NCBI GenBank assembly: GCA_017439185.1
Contig: JAFRTM010000012.1
Span: forward strand, 124,001-188,000
Length of the DNA stretch: 64,000 bases
Source: Bacteroidales bacterium
Lineage (GTDB): Bacteria > Bacteroidota > Bacteroidia > Bacteroidales > P3
Reading direction: 5' to 3'
Positions 9,134 through 18,078 of the stretch are shown piece after piece. The notes under the pieces are model-generated. The model was not told the DNA's origin and did no database searches. It saw nothing but the letters and a program-made list of their open reading frames with translations. Position numbers and translations under genes: made by a program. Position 1 is the stretch's first letter. Each line of letters begins with the position of its first letter.

Positions 9134-9164
9134 TTTGCCAATTAAAAACAAATTCGTACCTTTG
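9134..9164 (+). promoter_or_regulatory. Promoter of the DUF6266 gene
   Basis: TTTG at 9134-9137 is followed 19 bases later by TACCTTTG at 9157-9164, the Bacteroidetes -33/-7 layout. The leader to the ATG at 9250 is about 80 bases. It contains a directly repeated ATATCCACTTATCCACATTA segment (9184-9230). Confidence 0.7.
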
Positions 9165-9249
9165 CCCCCGAAACAACAAACAACATATCCACTTATCCAC
9201 ATTAAACATATCCACTTATCCACATTAAACATATCAACACCCAACCCCC

Positions 9250-10011
9250 ATGGCTCTCAACACATCCCTCATCCACTTCTCCGGCGCCCTCGGCCCCGTC
9301 ATCGGCTACACCGTCCGCGGCCACCGCTACCTCCGCTCCATGCCCGCCCACGTCCGCAACCCCCGCACCCCAGCCCAGCAGGCCCACCGTTCCCACTTCT
9401 CCCTCGTCTCCACCTTCATCCACACCCTCGGCCCCATCTACAAGCTCGGCTACCGCTACCACAACCCCGACCTCTCCCCCCGTGCCAACCTCTTCCACCA
9501 CATCTACTACGACGCAGTAAACCCAGAAACACTAACCCTCGACCCCACCAAAGTCCTCATCTCCCGCGGCACCCTCCCAACCTTCCAACCCACAGCCGTA
9601 ACCCACACATCCTCAACTATTTCCCTACGCTGGCACCTCACCCAAGGCACCCCCCAAGACCAGCTCAACCTCCTCCTCTACAACGTCACCCAAGCCCAGT
9701 CACGCCCCTACTACAACGCCGCCACACGCTCCCACTCCCGCCTCACCATCCCCCTCCCCGCCACCTGGGACCCCACAGACCACATCATCCTCTACGCCTT
9801 CTGGCACAACCCCAACACCCACGCCAACTCCGACTCCACCATACCCCTCCAACTAAATTCCCCCGATACAGAAAACTCATACAATCAATCCCTTACCCAC
9901 CTCTCCCAAACCCTCACCCACTCCCACCGCCACCCCATAACTCCCCGCCTACTCCAAAAACTCAAGAAAACAACACAAACCCACACCTCCTCACCTCCCA
10001 AAGACTCATAA
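9250..10011 (+). CDS. DUF6266 family protein
   Basis: This 253-residue protein matches the DUF6266 pattern I know from Bacteroidetes. It has an N-terminal SGALGPVIGYTVRGHRYLRS segment, then RNPRTPAQQAHR, then a beta-rich C-terminal half. No enzyme motif, signal peptide or membrane segment is seen. Its role is unknown; such proteins are often present in several copies per genome. Codon use is extreme: nearly every third position is C, and the plus strand has almost no G-rich stretch, unlike the neighbours. This creates a long Pro/His/Arg-rich shadow frame (9135-10217) that I do not call. The C-terminal 45 residues are low in complexity (Ser, Thr, His, Lys). It stands alone behind its own promoter. 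Confidence 0.78.
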   Translation: MALNTSLIHFSGALGPVIGYTVRGHRYLRSMPAHVRNPRTPAQQAHRSHFSLVSTFIHTLGPIYKLGYRYHNPDLSPRANLFHHIYYDAVNPETLTLDPTKVLISRGTLPTFQPTAVTHTSSTISLRWHLTQGTPQDQLNLLLYNVTQAQSRPYYNAATRSHSRLTIPLPATWDPTDHIILYAFWHNPNTHANSDSTIPLQLNSPDTENSYNQSLTHLSQTLTHSHRHPITPRLLQKLKKTTQTHTSSPPKDS

Positions 10012-10115
10012 ACCGTTTTTCATCCCCACGTCATTTGGCCAAACTCTACCGGTGGCAGATGCCGTTATCGGCTGCCGCAAGCTTGTATAATGCCGTAAAC
10101 TATAGACTTGGATGG

Positions 10116-10769
10116 CTATATTTCAATCTCTGGACCGAGAAAATGGGGTTTGGGTCGGAAAATAAGAGTGAAGAACATCTTGGTGCGGGCAAGGCATTCC
10201 CGGAGGGTGAGTTTTAGCTTGGATGCCTGATTGACGTTGTCGGAGGCGTTGAAGGCCACGGCGTCGATGCCGATGTGTGAGGCTATGTAGAGTGCGCGTT
10301 GGTTGTGCCACGACTGGGAGATGATGGTAAGCCGCCTTTGTCCGAAGACTTTCTGGGCGCGGACTAAAGATTCGTAAGTGGAGAATCCGGCGTAGTCGAG
10401 AACTATGGCAGAATCGGGAATACCGGATTCGAGGAGGGCTTGCCTCATATCTTCGGGTTCGTTGTATGTCTTTCGTGAGTTGTCTCCGCTTATCAGTATC
10501 TTGGAAATCTTGTGGGTTTTGTACAATGCCGCCGTGGCGTCTATGCGGTAATAGAAGTAGGGGTTCTGGTAGCCTTGGCGGGTGGTAGGGGAGGTGCCGA
10601 GGAGGAGGCCCACACGGGAATAGGGGATTTCCGAAGGCTCGTCATAGAGTCGCGAGGTGGTACTCCGTGTGACGGATATGTTGGCGTAGATGGTTATGAG
10701 GAGAAAAACCAGCACAAGGAGGGAAACCGTAATGATGGCTGCCTTCGTGATAGGGGATTTCCGACGCAT
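10116..10769 (-). CDS. SanA/ElyC-type DUF218 membrane-anchored protein
   Basis: This 217-residue protein has one N-terminal membrane segment (about residues 10-28, VSLLVLVFLLITIYA) and a DUF218 domain. VGLLLGTSP, ILISGDNS and the ESLVRAQKVFG...TIISQSWHNQRA segment are the SanA/ElyC/YdcF hallmarks. E. coli SanA affects envelope permeability to vancomycin, and the family is linked to envelope maintenance. The biochemical activity is not settled. The domain should face the periplasm. It follows the GH3 lipoprotein gene by 18 bases on the same strand, so an envelope-related two-gene unit is likely. Family call firm, function inferred. Confidence 0.85.
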   Translation of the reverse strand: MRRKSPITKAAIITVSLLVLVFLLITIYANISVTRSTTSRLYDEPSEIPYSRVGLLLGTSPTTRQGYQNPYFYYRIDATAALYKTHKISKILISGDNSRKTYNEPEDMRQALLESGIPDSAIVLDYAGFSTYESLVRAQKVFGQRRLTIISQSWHNQRALYIASHIGIDAVAFNASDNVNQASKLKLTLRECLARTKMFFTLIFRPKPHFLGPEIEI

Positions 10770-10787
10770 ATATAATATAAGGTGTGG

Positions 10788-11906
10788 TTAGGGGGTGGGG
10801 AGGGATTGCTTGAGGTGGCGGATGCGGGCGGCGGACTGGTGGATGCGGTCTTCGGGGATGGCGCCTTCTTTGACCAGGCGGAAGATGATGTCGATGGCTT
10901 GGGGTGCGATGTCGGGGTTGTAGTCCGAACCGTTGTTGGAGAGGCAGAGGAGGTCGGCGCCGGCGAGGATGGCGAGGCGGAGGGCTTCCTCGAAGCCGTA
11001 TTGTGAGACGATGGCGCCCATGGCGAGGTCGTCGGTGATGACGACGCCGGAGAAGTAGAGTGAGTCGCGGAGGAGGGAGGTGGTGACGACGGAGGAGAGG
11101 GAGGCGGGATAGAGCGTGTCGAGGCGGTCGTTGCGTACGTGGGCTGTCATGACCATGGGGACTTTGCCTTCGGCGATGAGGGTGCGGTAGGGTATGAGCT
11201 CGGTGGGGAGCCAGGAGGAGGAGACGTCCACGAGGCCGAGGTGTGTGTCGCCGTCGGCGGAGCCGTGGCCGGGGAAGTGCTTGAGGCAGGAGATGACGCC
11301 GGACTTCTGCTGCTCGTCGAGCCAGATGCGTGCTGAGGCGGAGACATGGTCGGGGTCGGCGGAGAAACTGCGGCCGAGCTTGCCGATGACGGGGCATTCG
11401 GGGTTGACATCGACATCGACGCAGGGTGCGAAGTTGAGGTTGATGCCGAGCTTATGGAGAGTGCGGGCTGTGCGACGGGCGTAGAAACGTACCGAGTCGG
11501 GGCCTGCGGCCGCCGAGGCTTTGGCCGACTGGAAGAAGGGGAATCCGTAGGACTGGCGGAGGCGGTTGACGACGCCACCCTCCTGGTCGATGCCGATGAG
11601 GAGAGGTAGGGTGTCGTTGTTGGCCTGCTGGAGTTGGCGGCAGAGGTGCTTCACCTGATTAGGGGAGGCGATGTTGCGTTTGCGTTGCTTGGATGGGGCG
11701 TCGTACTCGAAGAGTATCACTCCGCCGACATGGAGGTCGGAGATGTCGCGGCGGATGTGGCTGGTGTCGGCGAGGGTCTGTCCGCGGAATCCGACGATGA
11801 GCATCTGGGCGATGTCGTTTTTCAGACGAATAGAGTCGGCGTCTTCCTTGGGGGCGCAGGAGGTGAGGCACATAAGGGTGCAAAAGGAAAGGAGAAGGGT
11901 CTTCAT
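10788..11906 (-). CDS. GH3 beta-N-acetylhexosaminidase-like lipoprotein
   Basis: This 372-residue lipoprotein has a signal peptide with lipobox LTSC near residue 17 and a single glycoside hydrolase family 3 domain of the NagZ type. Visible motifs are IDQEGGVVNRL, CLKHFPGHG (the His-loop typical of NagZ) and ITDDLAMGAI, whose Asp is the expected nucleophile. NagZ enzymes remove terminal N-acetylglucosamine from muropeptides or chitooligosaccharides. The lipobox places this one at the outer or inner membrane, facing the periplasm, rather than in the cytosol. It starts 7 bases after the recR stop and is followed by the SanA-like gene, so all are probably cotranscribed. It is complete, with normal length for a single-domain GH3. 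The exact substrate is not visible. Confidence 0.88.
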   Translation of the reverse strand: MKTLLLSFCTLMCLTSCAPKEDADSIRLKNDIAQMLIVGFRGQTLADTSHIRRDISDLHVGGVILFEYDAPSKQRKRNIASPNQVKHLCRQLQQANNDTLPLLIGIDQEGGVVNRLRQSYGFPFFQSAKASAAAGPDSVRFYARRTARTLHKLGINLNFAPCVDVDVNPECPVIGKLGRSFSADPDHVSASARIWLDEQQKSGVISCLKHFPGHGSADGDTHLGLVDVSSSWLPTELIPYRTLIAEGKVPMVMTAHVRNDRLDTLYPASLSSVVTTSLLRDSLYFSGVVITDDLAMGAIVSQYGFEEALRLAILAGADLLCLSNNGSDYNPDIAPQAIDIIFRLVKEGAIPEDRIHQSAARIRHLKQSLPTP

Positions 11907-11912
11907 AGGATG

Positions 11913-12533
11913 TTAATGGCTTTCGTTGAACGGGATGCGGTGGAGGATGGAGCGGGCGAGGGTGATCTCGTCGGCATATTCGAGGTTGTCGCCGATGGCG
12001 ATGCCGCGGGCTATGGCCGAGACTTTCACGCCGAGGGGCTCGAGCTGGCGGTTGATGTAGAAGGCTGTGGTGTCGCCTTCCATCGTTGTAGGGAGGGCGA
12101 GGATGACTTCGGAGACCGGGGTGTCGGAAGGGGTGGCCACGCGGTCGATGAGCGACTGGATGTTGAGGTCGCGGATGCCGATGCCGTCGATGGGGGAGAT
12201 CACGCCGCCGAGGACGTGGTAAAGGCCCGAATACTGCTGGGTGTTCTCGATGGCGAGGACGTCCTGGAGGTTCTCGACGACGCACACGAGGGAGTGGTTG
12301 CGCTTGGGGTTGGAGCAGATGGGGCAGATCTCCGAGTCGCTGACATTGTGGCAGAGGCGGCAGTAGTGGAGGTCGGACTTGAGGGCGGTGACGGAGGAGG
12401 CGAACTCGGCGATTTCGGAGTCGGAGAGCCTCATCAGGTGGAGGGCGAAACGGAGGGCCGCCCGCCGGCCCACGCCCGGCAGGGAGGAGAGCTGGTCAAC
12501 GGCGTGCTGGAGTATGGAGGAGGGGAGATTCAT
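11913..12533 (-). CDS. recR: Recombination protein RecR
   Basis: This 206-residue protein has the usual RecR layout: an N-terminal helix-hairpin-helix ([19 protein letters not shown]), a zinc finger ([13 protein letters not shown]), a Toprim domain ([20 protein letters not shown]) and a C-terminal Walker-like segment. RecR loads RecA on gapped DNA with RecF and RecO in the cytoplasm. The length is typical. The start overlaps the stop of the upstream coiled-coil gene by 4 bases (ATGA), so translation is probably coupled. The usual neighbour ybaB is not here. Confidence 0.95.
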   Translation of the reverse strand: MNLPSSILQHAVDQLSSLPGVGRRAALRFALHLMRLSDSEIAEFASSVTALKSDLHYCRLCHNVSDSEICPICSNPKRNHSLVCVVENLQDVLAIENTQQYSGLYHVLGGVISPIDGIGIRDLNIQSLIDRVATPSDTPVSEVILALPTTMEGDTTAFYINRQLEPLGVKVSAIARGIAIGDNLEYADEITLARSILHRIPFNESH

Positions 12534-12763
12534 TGGCTACCCCCTTTCGCGAGAGTTTCGCGCAGTGTGTTGATGCGGGAACGCAGTGATGAGATCTGGC
12601 CTTCGAGGAAGTCGGAACTGTACTTGGCATCGCAGAAGCCGTTGCCGCGAGCCACATAGGCAGGGTCGTCGTCGAACTGGTCGGCGAGGAGCTCCTCGTA
12701 GTCGGCGAGGCGCTTTTCGAGGAGTGCGAGCTCCTCTCGGAGTGTGTCATAGTTGTCAGACAT
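12530..12763 (-). CDS. Small coiled-coil protein upstream of recR
   Basis: This 77-residue acidic protein is predicted helical. It has heptad-like Leu spacing in [21 protein letters not shown] and again in [19 protein letters not shown], separated by a short segment with Cys ([13 protein letters not shown]). I do not recognise a family. I chose the ATG at 12763 because the longer frame upstream of it runs through the dnaK regulatory region and has no coding character. Its stop overlaps the recR start by 4 bases, which supports a real gene and a shared transcript. The function is unknown; a dimeric coiled coil is likely. Confidence 0.7.
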   Translation of the reverse strand: MSDNYDTLREELALLEKRLADYEELLADQFDDDPAYVARGNGFCDAKYSSDFLEGQISSLRSRINTLRETLAKGGSQ

Positions 12764-12846
12764 CGTTGTCAGTATGGTAATAAATAACAGATTATAGCAT
12801 TTATAACGGAAGAATGGGCTATTTATTGCACTGAAGGGGAAGAAAA

Positions 12847-12910
12847 TTTGACAGAGTGTTCTGCCAAAATACTGACATTGTTCTGCCAATTTTGTCAGTA
12901 CTCTGTCAAA
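12847..12910 (+). promoter_or_regulatory. Palindromic operator array upstream of dnaK
   Basis: An outer perfect inverted repeat, TTTGACAGAGT (12847-12857) and ACTCTGTCAAA (12900-12910), encloses an inner one, TACTGACA (12870-12877) and TGTCAGTA (12893-12900). Two direct GTTCTGCCAA copies lie 22 bases apart (12859 and 12881). It ends 10 bases before a sigma-54 promoter, so it is placed to bind an activator or repressor of dnaK. The protein that binds it is unknown. Confidence 0.65.
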
Positions 12911-12920
12911 ATGGGGTGGT

Positions 12921-12936
12921 TGGCACTGAAATTGCA
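12921..12936 (+). promoter_or_regulatory. Sigma-54 (-24/-12) promoter of dnaK
   Basis: TGGCACTGAAATTGCA matches the TGGCAC-N5-TTGCA sigma-54 consensus. The invariant GG (12922-12923) and GC (12934-12935) are 10 bases apart as required. It lies 64 bases before the dnaK ATG. No good TAnnTTTG box is seen between it and dnaK, so dnaK may depend on RpoN and an enhancer-binding protein. Confidence 0.7.
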
Positions 12937-12999
12937 GAGACAATAAATGTGGCGTGGTGCCACAAGAAAAGCAAATAATAACAAAAAAAAGATACAATT

Positions 13000-14952
13000 A
13001 TGGGAAAAATCATTGGAATCGATTTAGGAACAACAAACAGCTGTGTAGCAGTGATGGAAGGCAGTGAGCCCAAGGTGATACAGAACAGCGAAGGCAACAG
13101 GACAACCCCGTCGGTGGTCGGCTTCGTGGAAGGCGGCGACAGGAAGGTGGGCGAGCCCGCCAAGCGTCAGGCAATCACCAACCCCCACAACACAGTGTAT
13201 TCAATCAAGAGGTTCATGGGCGAGACCTATGACCGCGTGCAGAAAGAGATCGCCGCGATGCCGTACAAGGTGGTGAAAGGCGACAACAACACTCCGCGTG
13301 TGGACATCAACGGACGTCTCTACACGCCGCAGGAGATCAGCGCCATAGTGCTTCAGAAAATGAAGAAGACGGCCGAGGACTTCCTGGGAACTGAGGTTAC
13401 GGAGGCAGTCATAACGGTGCCTGCCTACTTCAACGACAGTCAGCGTCAGGCCACCAAAGAGGCCGGCGAGATTGCAGGACTGAAGGTGCGCCGTATCGTC
13501 AACGAGCCTACGGCAGCCGCTTTGGCCTACGGCCTTGACAAAAAGAACAAGGACATGAACGTGGCAGTGTTCGACCTGGGCGGCGGCACGTTCGATATCT
13601 CGATTCTGAGCTTGGGCGACGGTGTGTTCGAGGTGAAGAGCACCAACGGTAACACCCACCTGGGCGGCGACGACTTCGACCAGAAGATTATCAACTGGCT
13701 TGCCGACGAGTTCATGGCCGACAAGCACATGGACCTGCGTAAAGACCCGATGGCCATGCAGCGCCTGAAAGAGGCCGCCGAGAAGGCTAAATGCGAGCTT
13801 TCGAGCAGCCAGCAGACCGAGATCAACCTGCCTTATATCACCGTGGCCGACGGAGTGCCGCAGCACTTGGTGAAGACACTCACCCGTGCCAAGTTCGAGC
13901 AGCTGTGCGACGACCTCATCCAGGCTACTCTCGAACCCTGCCGTCAGGCTATGAAGGATGCAGGTCTGAGCAACAACGACATCGACGAGGTGATACTCGT
14001 GGGCGGCTCCACCCGTATCCCAGCCATTCAGTCCATCGTGGAGAAGTTCTTCGGCAAGACCCCCAACAAGGGTGTGAACCCCGACGAGGTGGTGGCTATT
14101 GGTGCTGCCATACAGGGCGGTGTGCTGACTGGCGAGGTGAAGGACGTGCTGTTGCTTGACGTGACGCCGCTGTCGCTGGGCATCGAGACCCTCGGCGGTG
14201 TGATGACCAAGCTCATCGACGCCAACACCACCATCCCTACGAAGAAGAGCCAGGTGTTCAGCACGGCAGCCGACAACCAGCCCGAAGTGGAGATCCACGT
14301 GCTACAGGGCGAACGTCCGATGGCAGCCGACAACAAGACGATAGGCCGCTTCAACTTGGCTGGCATACCGCCCGCACCGCGCGGAGTGCCGCAGATCTAG
14401 GTGACCTTCGACATCGACGCCAACGGCATACTGAACGTCAGCGCCATCGACAAAGCCACGGGCAAGAGCCAGAACATAAGGATTGAGGCTTCTTCCGGAC
14501 TTTCGGACGACGAGATCAAGCGTATGAAGGCCGAAGCCGAAGCCCACGCCGCCGACGACAAGAAGGCGAAAGAGGAGATCGAGAAGATCAACGCCGCCGA
14601 CGGGATGATATTCCAGAGCGAGAAGAACCTCAAAGAGTACGGCGACAAGATCCCCGGCGACAAGAAGTCGAACATCGAGAGCGCGCTGAATGAGCTGAAG
14701 GCGGCCCACAGCGCCAGAAACGTGAGCCAGATAGATTCCGCGATGGAGAAGCTGAACGCCGCATGGCAAGCCGCCAGCGAGGACATGTACAAAGCTCAGC
14801 AGCAGGCCGGCGGCGCCAATCCAGGTGCAGGATTCGACCCGAATAACAGGGGCGGAGCCGGCTGCGACAACGGCAACTGCGGAGGCGACTGCAACAACAA
14901 AGGCAACGGCGGCGACAACGTAACCGACGTCGACTACGAGGAGGTCCGGTAA
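13000..14952 (+). CDS. dnaK: Chaperone DnaK, interrupted by an in-frame amber codon
   Basis: The reading frame encodes a 650-residue Hsp70. It has [17 protein letters not shown] at the start, the ATPase domain (about 1-385, with [12 protein letters not shown]), the linker [15 protein letters not shown], the substrate-binding domain and a helical lid with a DVDYEEVR end. DnaK refolds proteins in the cytosol with DnaJ and GrpE, neither of which is in the window. Codon 467 (14398-14400) is TAG. The family almost always has GAG (Glu) there, in [15 protein letters not shown], and the same frame continues perfectly from GTG at 14401. Termination would remove most of the substrate-binding domain from a normally essential protein. 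A sequence error, a mixed population or suppression is more likely than a true loss. The gene has a sigma-54 promoter upstream and a strong terminator downstream. Confidence 0.93.
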
Positions 14953-14970
14953 TTATTAAACATATTAAGG

Positions 14971-15010
14971 AGCGAGGTGCAAGCAAAATGCCTGCACCTC
15001 GCTTTTCTAA
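14971..15010 (+). terminator. Rho-independent terminator of dnaK
   Basis: AGCGAGGTGCA (14971-14981) pairs perfectly with TGCACCTCGCT (14993-15003) and is followed by TTTCT. It closes the dnaK transcript and marks the left edge of the AT-rich island. Confidence 0.88.
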
Positions 15011-15021
15011 ATAAGTAGGTT

Positions 15022-15420
15022 ATGAACGAGAATGAGATTGAGCATTACAACAAAAAGATGGCACAGCACTTCCCCCAAACGCTTGGCGCAGCGGCTTGGT
15101 GGTGGAATATAATCACAAAAGTAAAGCCATCTGCGGTTATCCATGAAGAAGAGTTGCATAGTGCTGTAGAATATGCCAAGAATTGTTACAAAAAATGTTT
15201 TGAGCTGGATGAGAATTTGTCTAAAAAGACAAAGGAAAGTTATAAAACGGCTTGTGATTGCGATTTGTCAATAATAGAGCAATTTATAATTAAACATGAA
15301 TTAGAAGAAATTGCCCCACATTTATTTCGACATAAAGGTGTTTTTCACGCCCCATTTTCTATTCCCGATTGGGTTAAACACTTAATGAAGCACAGCTATG
15401 AAAGGAATGTACAACAATAA
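15022..15420 (+). CDS. Hypothetical protein paired with a trypsin-like protease
   Basis: This 132-residue soluble protein belongs to no family I recognise. It is Lys/Glu/His-rich and predicted mostly helical. Notable features are a Trp triplet (AAAWWWNII) near residue 28, four Cys, and a C-terminal FHAPFSIPDWVKHLMKHSYE segment. The gene is AT-rich compared with dnaK and is the first gene of the island. Its last 23 bases overlap the start of the protease gene, so the two are almost certainly cotranscribed and translationally coupled. A partner, inhibitor or substrate of the protease is possible but not shown. No signal peptide is seen, so it should be cytosolic. Confidence 0.7.
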   Translation: MNENEIEHYNKKMAQHFPQTLGAAAWWWNIITKVKPSAVIHEEELHSAVEYAKNCYKKCFELDENLSKKTKESYKTACDCDLSIIEQFIIKHELEEIAPHLFRHKGVFHAPFSIPDWVKHLMKHSYERNVQQ

Positions 15421-16075
15421 GAAAAATGTAATCTTTATAGAAGACACCATGGAGAGCCTTGATTGCATAGAAGGACACGAATTCATCGTCCCTATATTCA
15501 CCAAACCTGAAAAATCATTCCATTGCGGATGTGGGGTGATTGTGGACGGTTTGCTTATTACAGCAGGGCATGTGGCAAAGGACCAAGAATCAAAAACACC
15601 ATTACATTCACTATACGTTCTATTTCATGATAAATTCATTTCATTACTTGACGAAAACATCATTTATGACGGACGTAACAACGATGATAGGAATGGTATT
15701 CATGACGATTTGATTGTATATAGCTGTGGCATAGCAAATAGTCCGTTTGTCCTGAACGGTGAGCCGATTTCTGAAGGGTTAGGATTATATACGTGGCCTA
15801 TAGATTATGACGATGATACAGGCAAAATGCTATGTCATGGAAATGGGTGTACTGTAACATCACTTCATGCGTCACCATTTAACTGCAAAAATGGAGTTTG
15901 GTCGAATTGTTTTATAGTAAATAACCCTGGAATATACCAGCATGGAAATAGCGGAAGCGCATTGTATCGCAAAAACGAGGTCTATGGAATATTACTGGGA
16001 GGCGGAAATGACACTCGTATGTACAAAGCAATGGATGCTAATTATATCAAACAAAAAATCAATTCCTGTTTATAG
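15398..16075 (+). CDS. Cytosolic trypsin-like serine protease
   Basis: This 225-residue protein has the trypsin-fold catalytic triad. His is in LLITAGHVAKD, Asp in GIHDDLIVYSCG and Ser in YQHGNSGSALYRK, followed by the usual GILLGGG strand. There is no signal peptide or PDZ domain, so it is a short, probably cytosolic protease, unlike HtrA. ATG codons at 15398, 15407 and 15449 could each be the start. I keep the first, which overlaps the preceding gene by 23 bases. Short trypsin-like proteases next to small unknown genes occur in bacterial defence and signalling loci, but that role is only a possibility here. It converges on the secreted protease gene with a 20-base gap. The enzyme class is sure; the target is unknown. 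Confidence 0.8.
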   Translation: MKGMYNNKKNVIFIEDTMESLDCIEGHEFIVPIFTKPEKSFHCGCGVIVDGLLITAGHVAKDQESKTPLHSLYVLFHDKFISLLDENIIYDGRNNDDRNGIHDDLIVYSCGIANSPFVLNGEPISEGLGLYTWPIDYDDDTGKMLCHGNGCTVTSLHASPFNCKNGVWSNCFIVNNPGIYQHGNSGSALYRKNEVYGILLGGGNDTRMYKAMDANYIKQKINSCL

Positions 16076-16095
16076 TAGCACGTGTTATACCGCAT

Positions 16096-18024
16096 TTAGT
16101 CTCTTATTTTTATTCGCTGGTCACTATAATACCTTTCGCCGGAATTGATATAAATGTATTTGGTACTTTTGCTTAATGCAGGATAAGTTTCGACAATTTC
16201 TACTATACTATTAGTATTCAATATGGTCCTCTCTGGATATATTTCAATGGAACTATTTTCTAAATAATATTTTTCCTTTGTTATGGCATCCTCAATAAAC
16301 TCTTCTCGATAGCTACGAATCCAAGTATTATAACTTTTGGGAATTACTTTTTTGTATAGTTTTGTATATCCGTCAGCGACTTCTATTTTAGTCAATCTAA
16401 AAGTATGTGCTGATGTCTCTATTTGGATATTTTGTTTTTCCACATCTACAATCACAGGAGATGTGGACGAATATGAATTTTGACCCTTACGAGTTTTTTG
16501 TTCATGATTGTTTCGTCTTTCAATTGCGCTTGAACATTTTATAAGATAAACATACCTTTTCAGTTTCTTGACCTGACCGCTTAATGGCAAGGTCGAGACT
16601 GTGTTGTTTGTGGGGAAGATATTGGTAAGGGACGATGATTCTGCGAGATTCTTAAGATATGATGTTTTAATAGCATATCCAACATTTTCTGTTCCTTTAT
16701 GATGAGCACAGATAACGCCAACGACATTCCCTTTACTGTCGAACAATGGCCCTCCACTATTGCCCGGCTGTAGCGGTGCTGTTATTTGATACAAAGCCGC
16801 ATCGCCTTGGAAGCCTGTTCGAGAACTTATTATTCCGTTGGTAAGTTTAATCTCATCTCCCATAGTTTGAGTTAACGGGTAGCCAAGCACGAAAATATCA
16901 TCGCCAACCTCTGCCATCCTTATGTTAATAGCATAGGGTAAAATGCCAAATCCTTTAAATCTATGGTCGCTGATCTTTACTATTGCCAAATCATTCACTT
17001 TGTCTGTAGCGACGACAGATGCCGTGTATGAAACATTATAATCTCCATTAATACCGCTTATATTTATGGATTTGGCATCTTCTACTACATGATAGTTGGT
17101 GACAACATATCCGTTTTTTAATGCAAACCCAGATCCCGACCATTCCTGTGTTTCTTCTCCCAATGCTTCGTTTGTAGATGAAGTTGGGTACATTTTTAGG
17201 TAAAAAGTTTTATGACTATTAATAATAGTAGTCATACTTGAACCGTCAAAGAACACATAGCAATCTGAAGAAGTGGTCTTGTCCATGTCATACCAGTCTG
17301 CCTTAAAAACACCTGCGGTTGCACTGGCACGAAGATCCGCTTGTACATCACCAGTATACCACCACGATATCCCCGGCTTACAACCAAGATAAAGTAATTG
17401 ATATTCATTACCTGATTTCACACAGCCAATACGATATCCTAAGTTATTTGTTGCCTCATATATTCCGCAAATGCCATCATTATTGGCATCTGCAAAATTC
17501 TTTATAGAAGATTCTGTCCATGAGGTACCACCTATTCGTGGATTGGTGATAGTGTAACCACTAAAACTATAACCATGACAAGACGAGCCATTATCAACCA
17601 AAGCAAATGATGTTAATCCAGGTGGAATCGCATCAAAAACTAAAGTGTATCTGCGAGTTTCACCTTTGTTCACATCGCTCCATCCCCAACCGTTATTTGT
17701 ATATGAAAGCCAAGCACAACTTAAATCTTTAAGGCTTCCGTCACTCTCCAACTCACCATAACATTTGTTTGAACGCCAATCTCCGGATGTTATATAGCAA
17801 TTGTCGCCATAAAAAATATTCAACCTCGATAGTTTTCTTGTCGCCATTACTTCAATGGTGACATATGTGCGACTTTTTGTTCTGTCTATCTGAACAGAAT
17901 ATAATCGACCTTTTTTACCGCCACTTTCGTCCGTATATGAACCATTCACAGATGTGTATTGGCATAACCCAATATTGGATGTAAGCAGCAGAATACCTAA
18001 AATAATTGCTCTTCTTATTTTCAT
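16096..18024 (-). CDS. Secreted HtrA-like trypsin-family protease with a large N-terminal region
   Basis: This 642-residue protein has a signal peptide (MKIRRAIILGILLLTSNIGLCQ). An N-terminal region (about 25-290) rich in Tyr, Ser and Trp has no family I know; it contains SGDWRSNKCYGE and a DANNDGICGIYEA stretch like a calcium-loop dockerin repeat. Residues about 295-470 are a trypsin-like domain with the triad in YVVTNYHVVED (His), KVNDLAIVKI (Asp) and LQPGNSGGPLFD (Ser). No PDZ domain follows. The C-terminal 170 residues are unassigned. It should act in the periplasm or outside the cell. It is AT-rich like the rest of the island. A structured RNA element (18079-18285) occupies most of its upstream region, so regulation through that leader is possible. 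Protease class sure, substrate unknown. Confidence 0.82.
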   Translation of the reverse strand: MKIRRAIILGILLLTSNIGLCQYTSVNGSYTDESGGKKGRLYSVQIDRTKSRTYVTIEVMATRKLSRLNIFYGDNCYITSGDWRSNKCYGELESDGSLKDLSCAWLSYTNNGWGWSDVNKGETRRYTLVFDAIPPGLTSFALVDNGSSCHGYSFSGYTITNPRIGGTSWTESSIKNFADANNDGICGIYEATNNLGYRIGCVKSGNEYQLLYLGCKPGISWWYTGDVQADLRASATAGVFKADWYDMDKTTSSDCYVFFDGSSMTTIINSHKTFYLKMYPTSSTNEALGEETQEWSGSGFALKNGYVVTNYHVVEDAKSINISGINGDYNVSYTASVVATDKVNDLAIVKISDHRFKGFGILPYAINIRMAEVGDDIFVLGYPLTQTMGDEIKLTNGIISSRTGFQGDAALYQITAPLQPGNSGGPLFDSKGNVVGVICAHHKGTENVGYAIKTSYLKNLAESSSLTNIFPTNNTVSTLPLSGQVKKLKRYVYLIKCSSAIERRNNHEQKTRKGQNSYSSTSPVIVDVEKQNIQIETSAHTFRLTKIEVADGYTKLYKKVIPKSYNTWIRSYREEFIEDAITKEKYYLENSSIEIYPERTILNTNSIVEIVETYPALSKSTKYIYINSGERYYSDQRIKIRD

Positions 18025-18078
18025 ATCTTATTGATTTTTTTACATCGAGCTTTTTCATTGTTCTCAATAAGATATAGA

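Noticed and set aside
9135-10217. 360-codon Pro/His/Arg-rich frame overlapping the DUF6266 gene
   Set aside because: It is a shadow frame caused by the extreme C bias; the DUF6266 frame has family motifs.
13000-14952. Reassignment of TAG to an amino acid in this genome
   Set aside because: Only one TAG occurs inside a conserved gene here, and other genes end normally. A local change explains it better.
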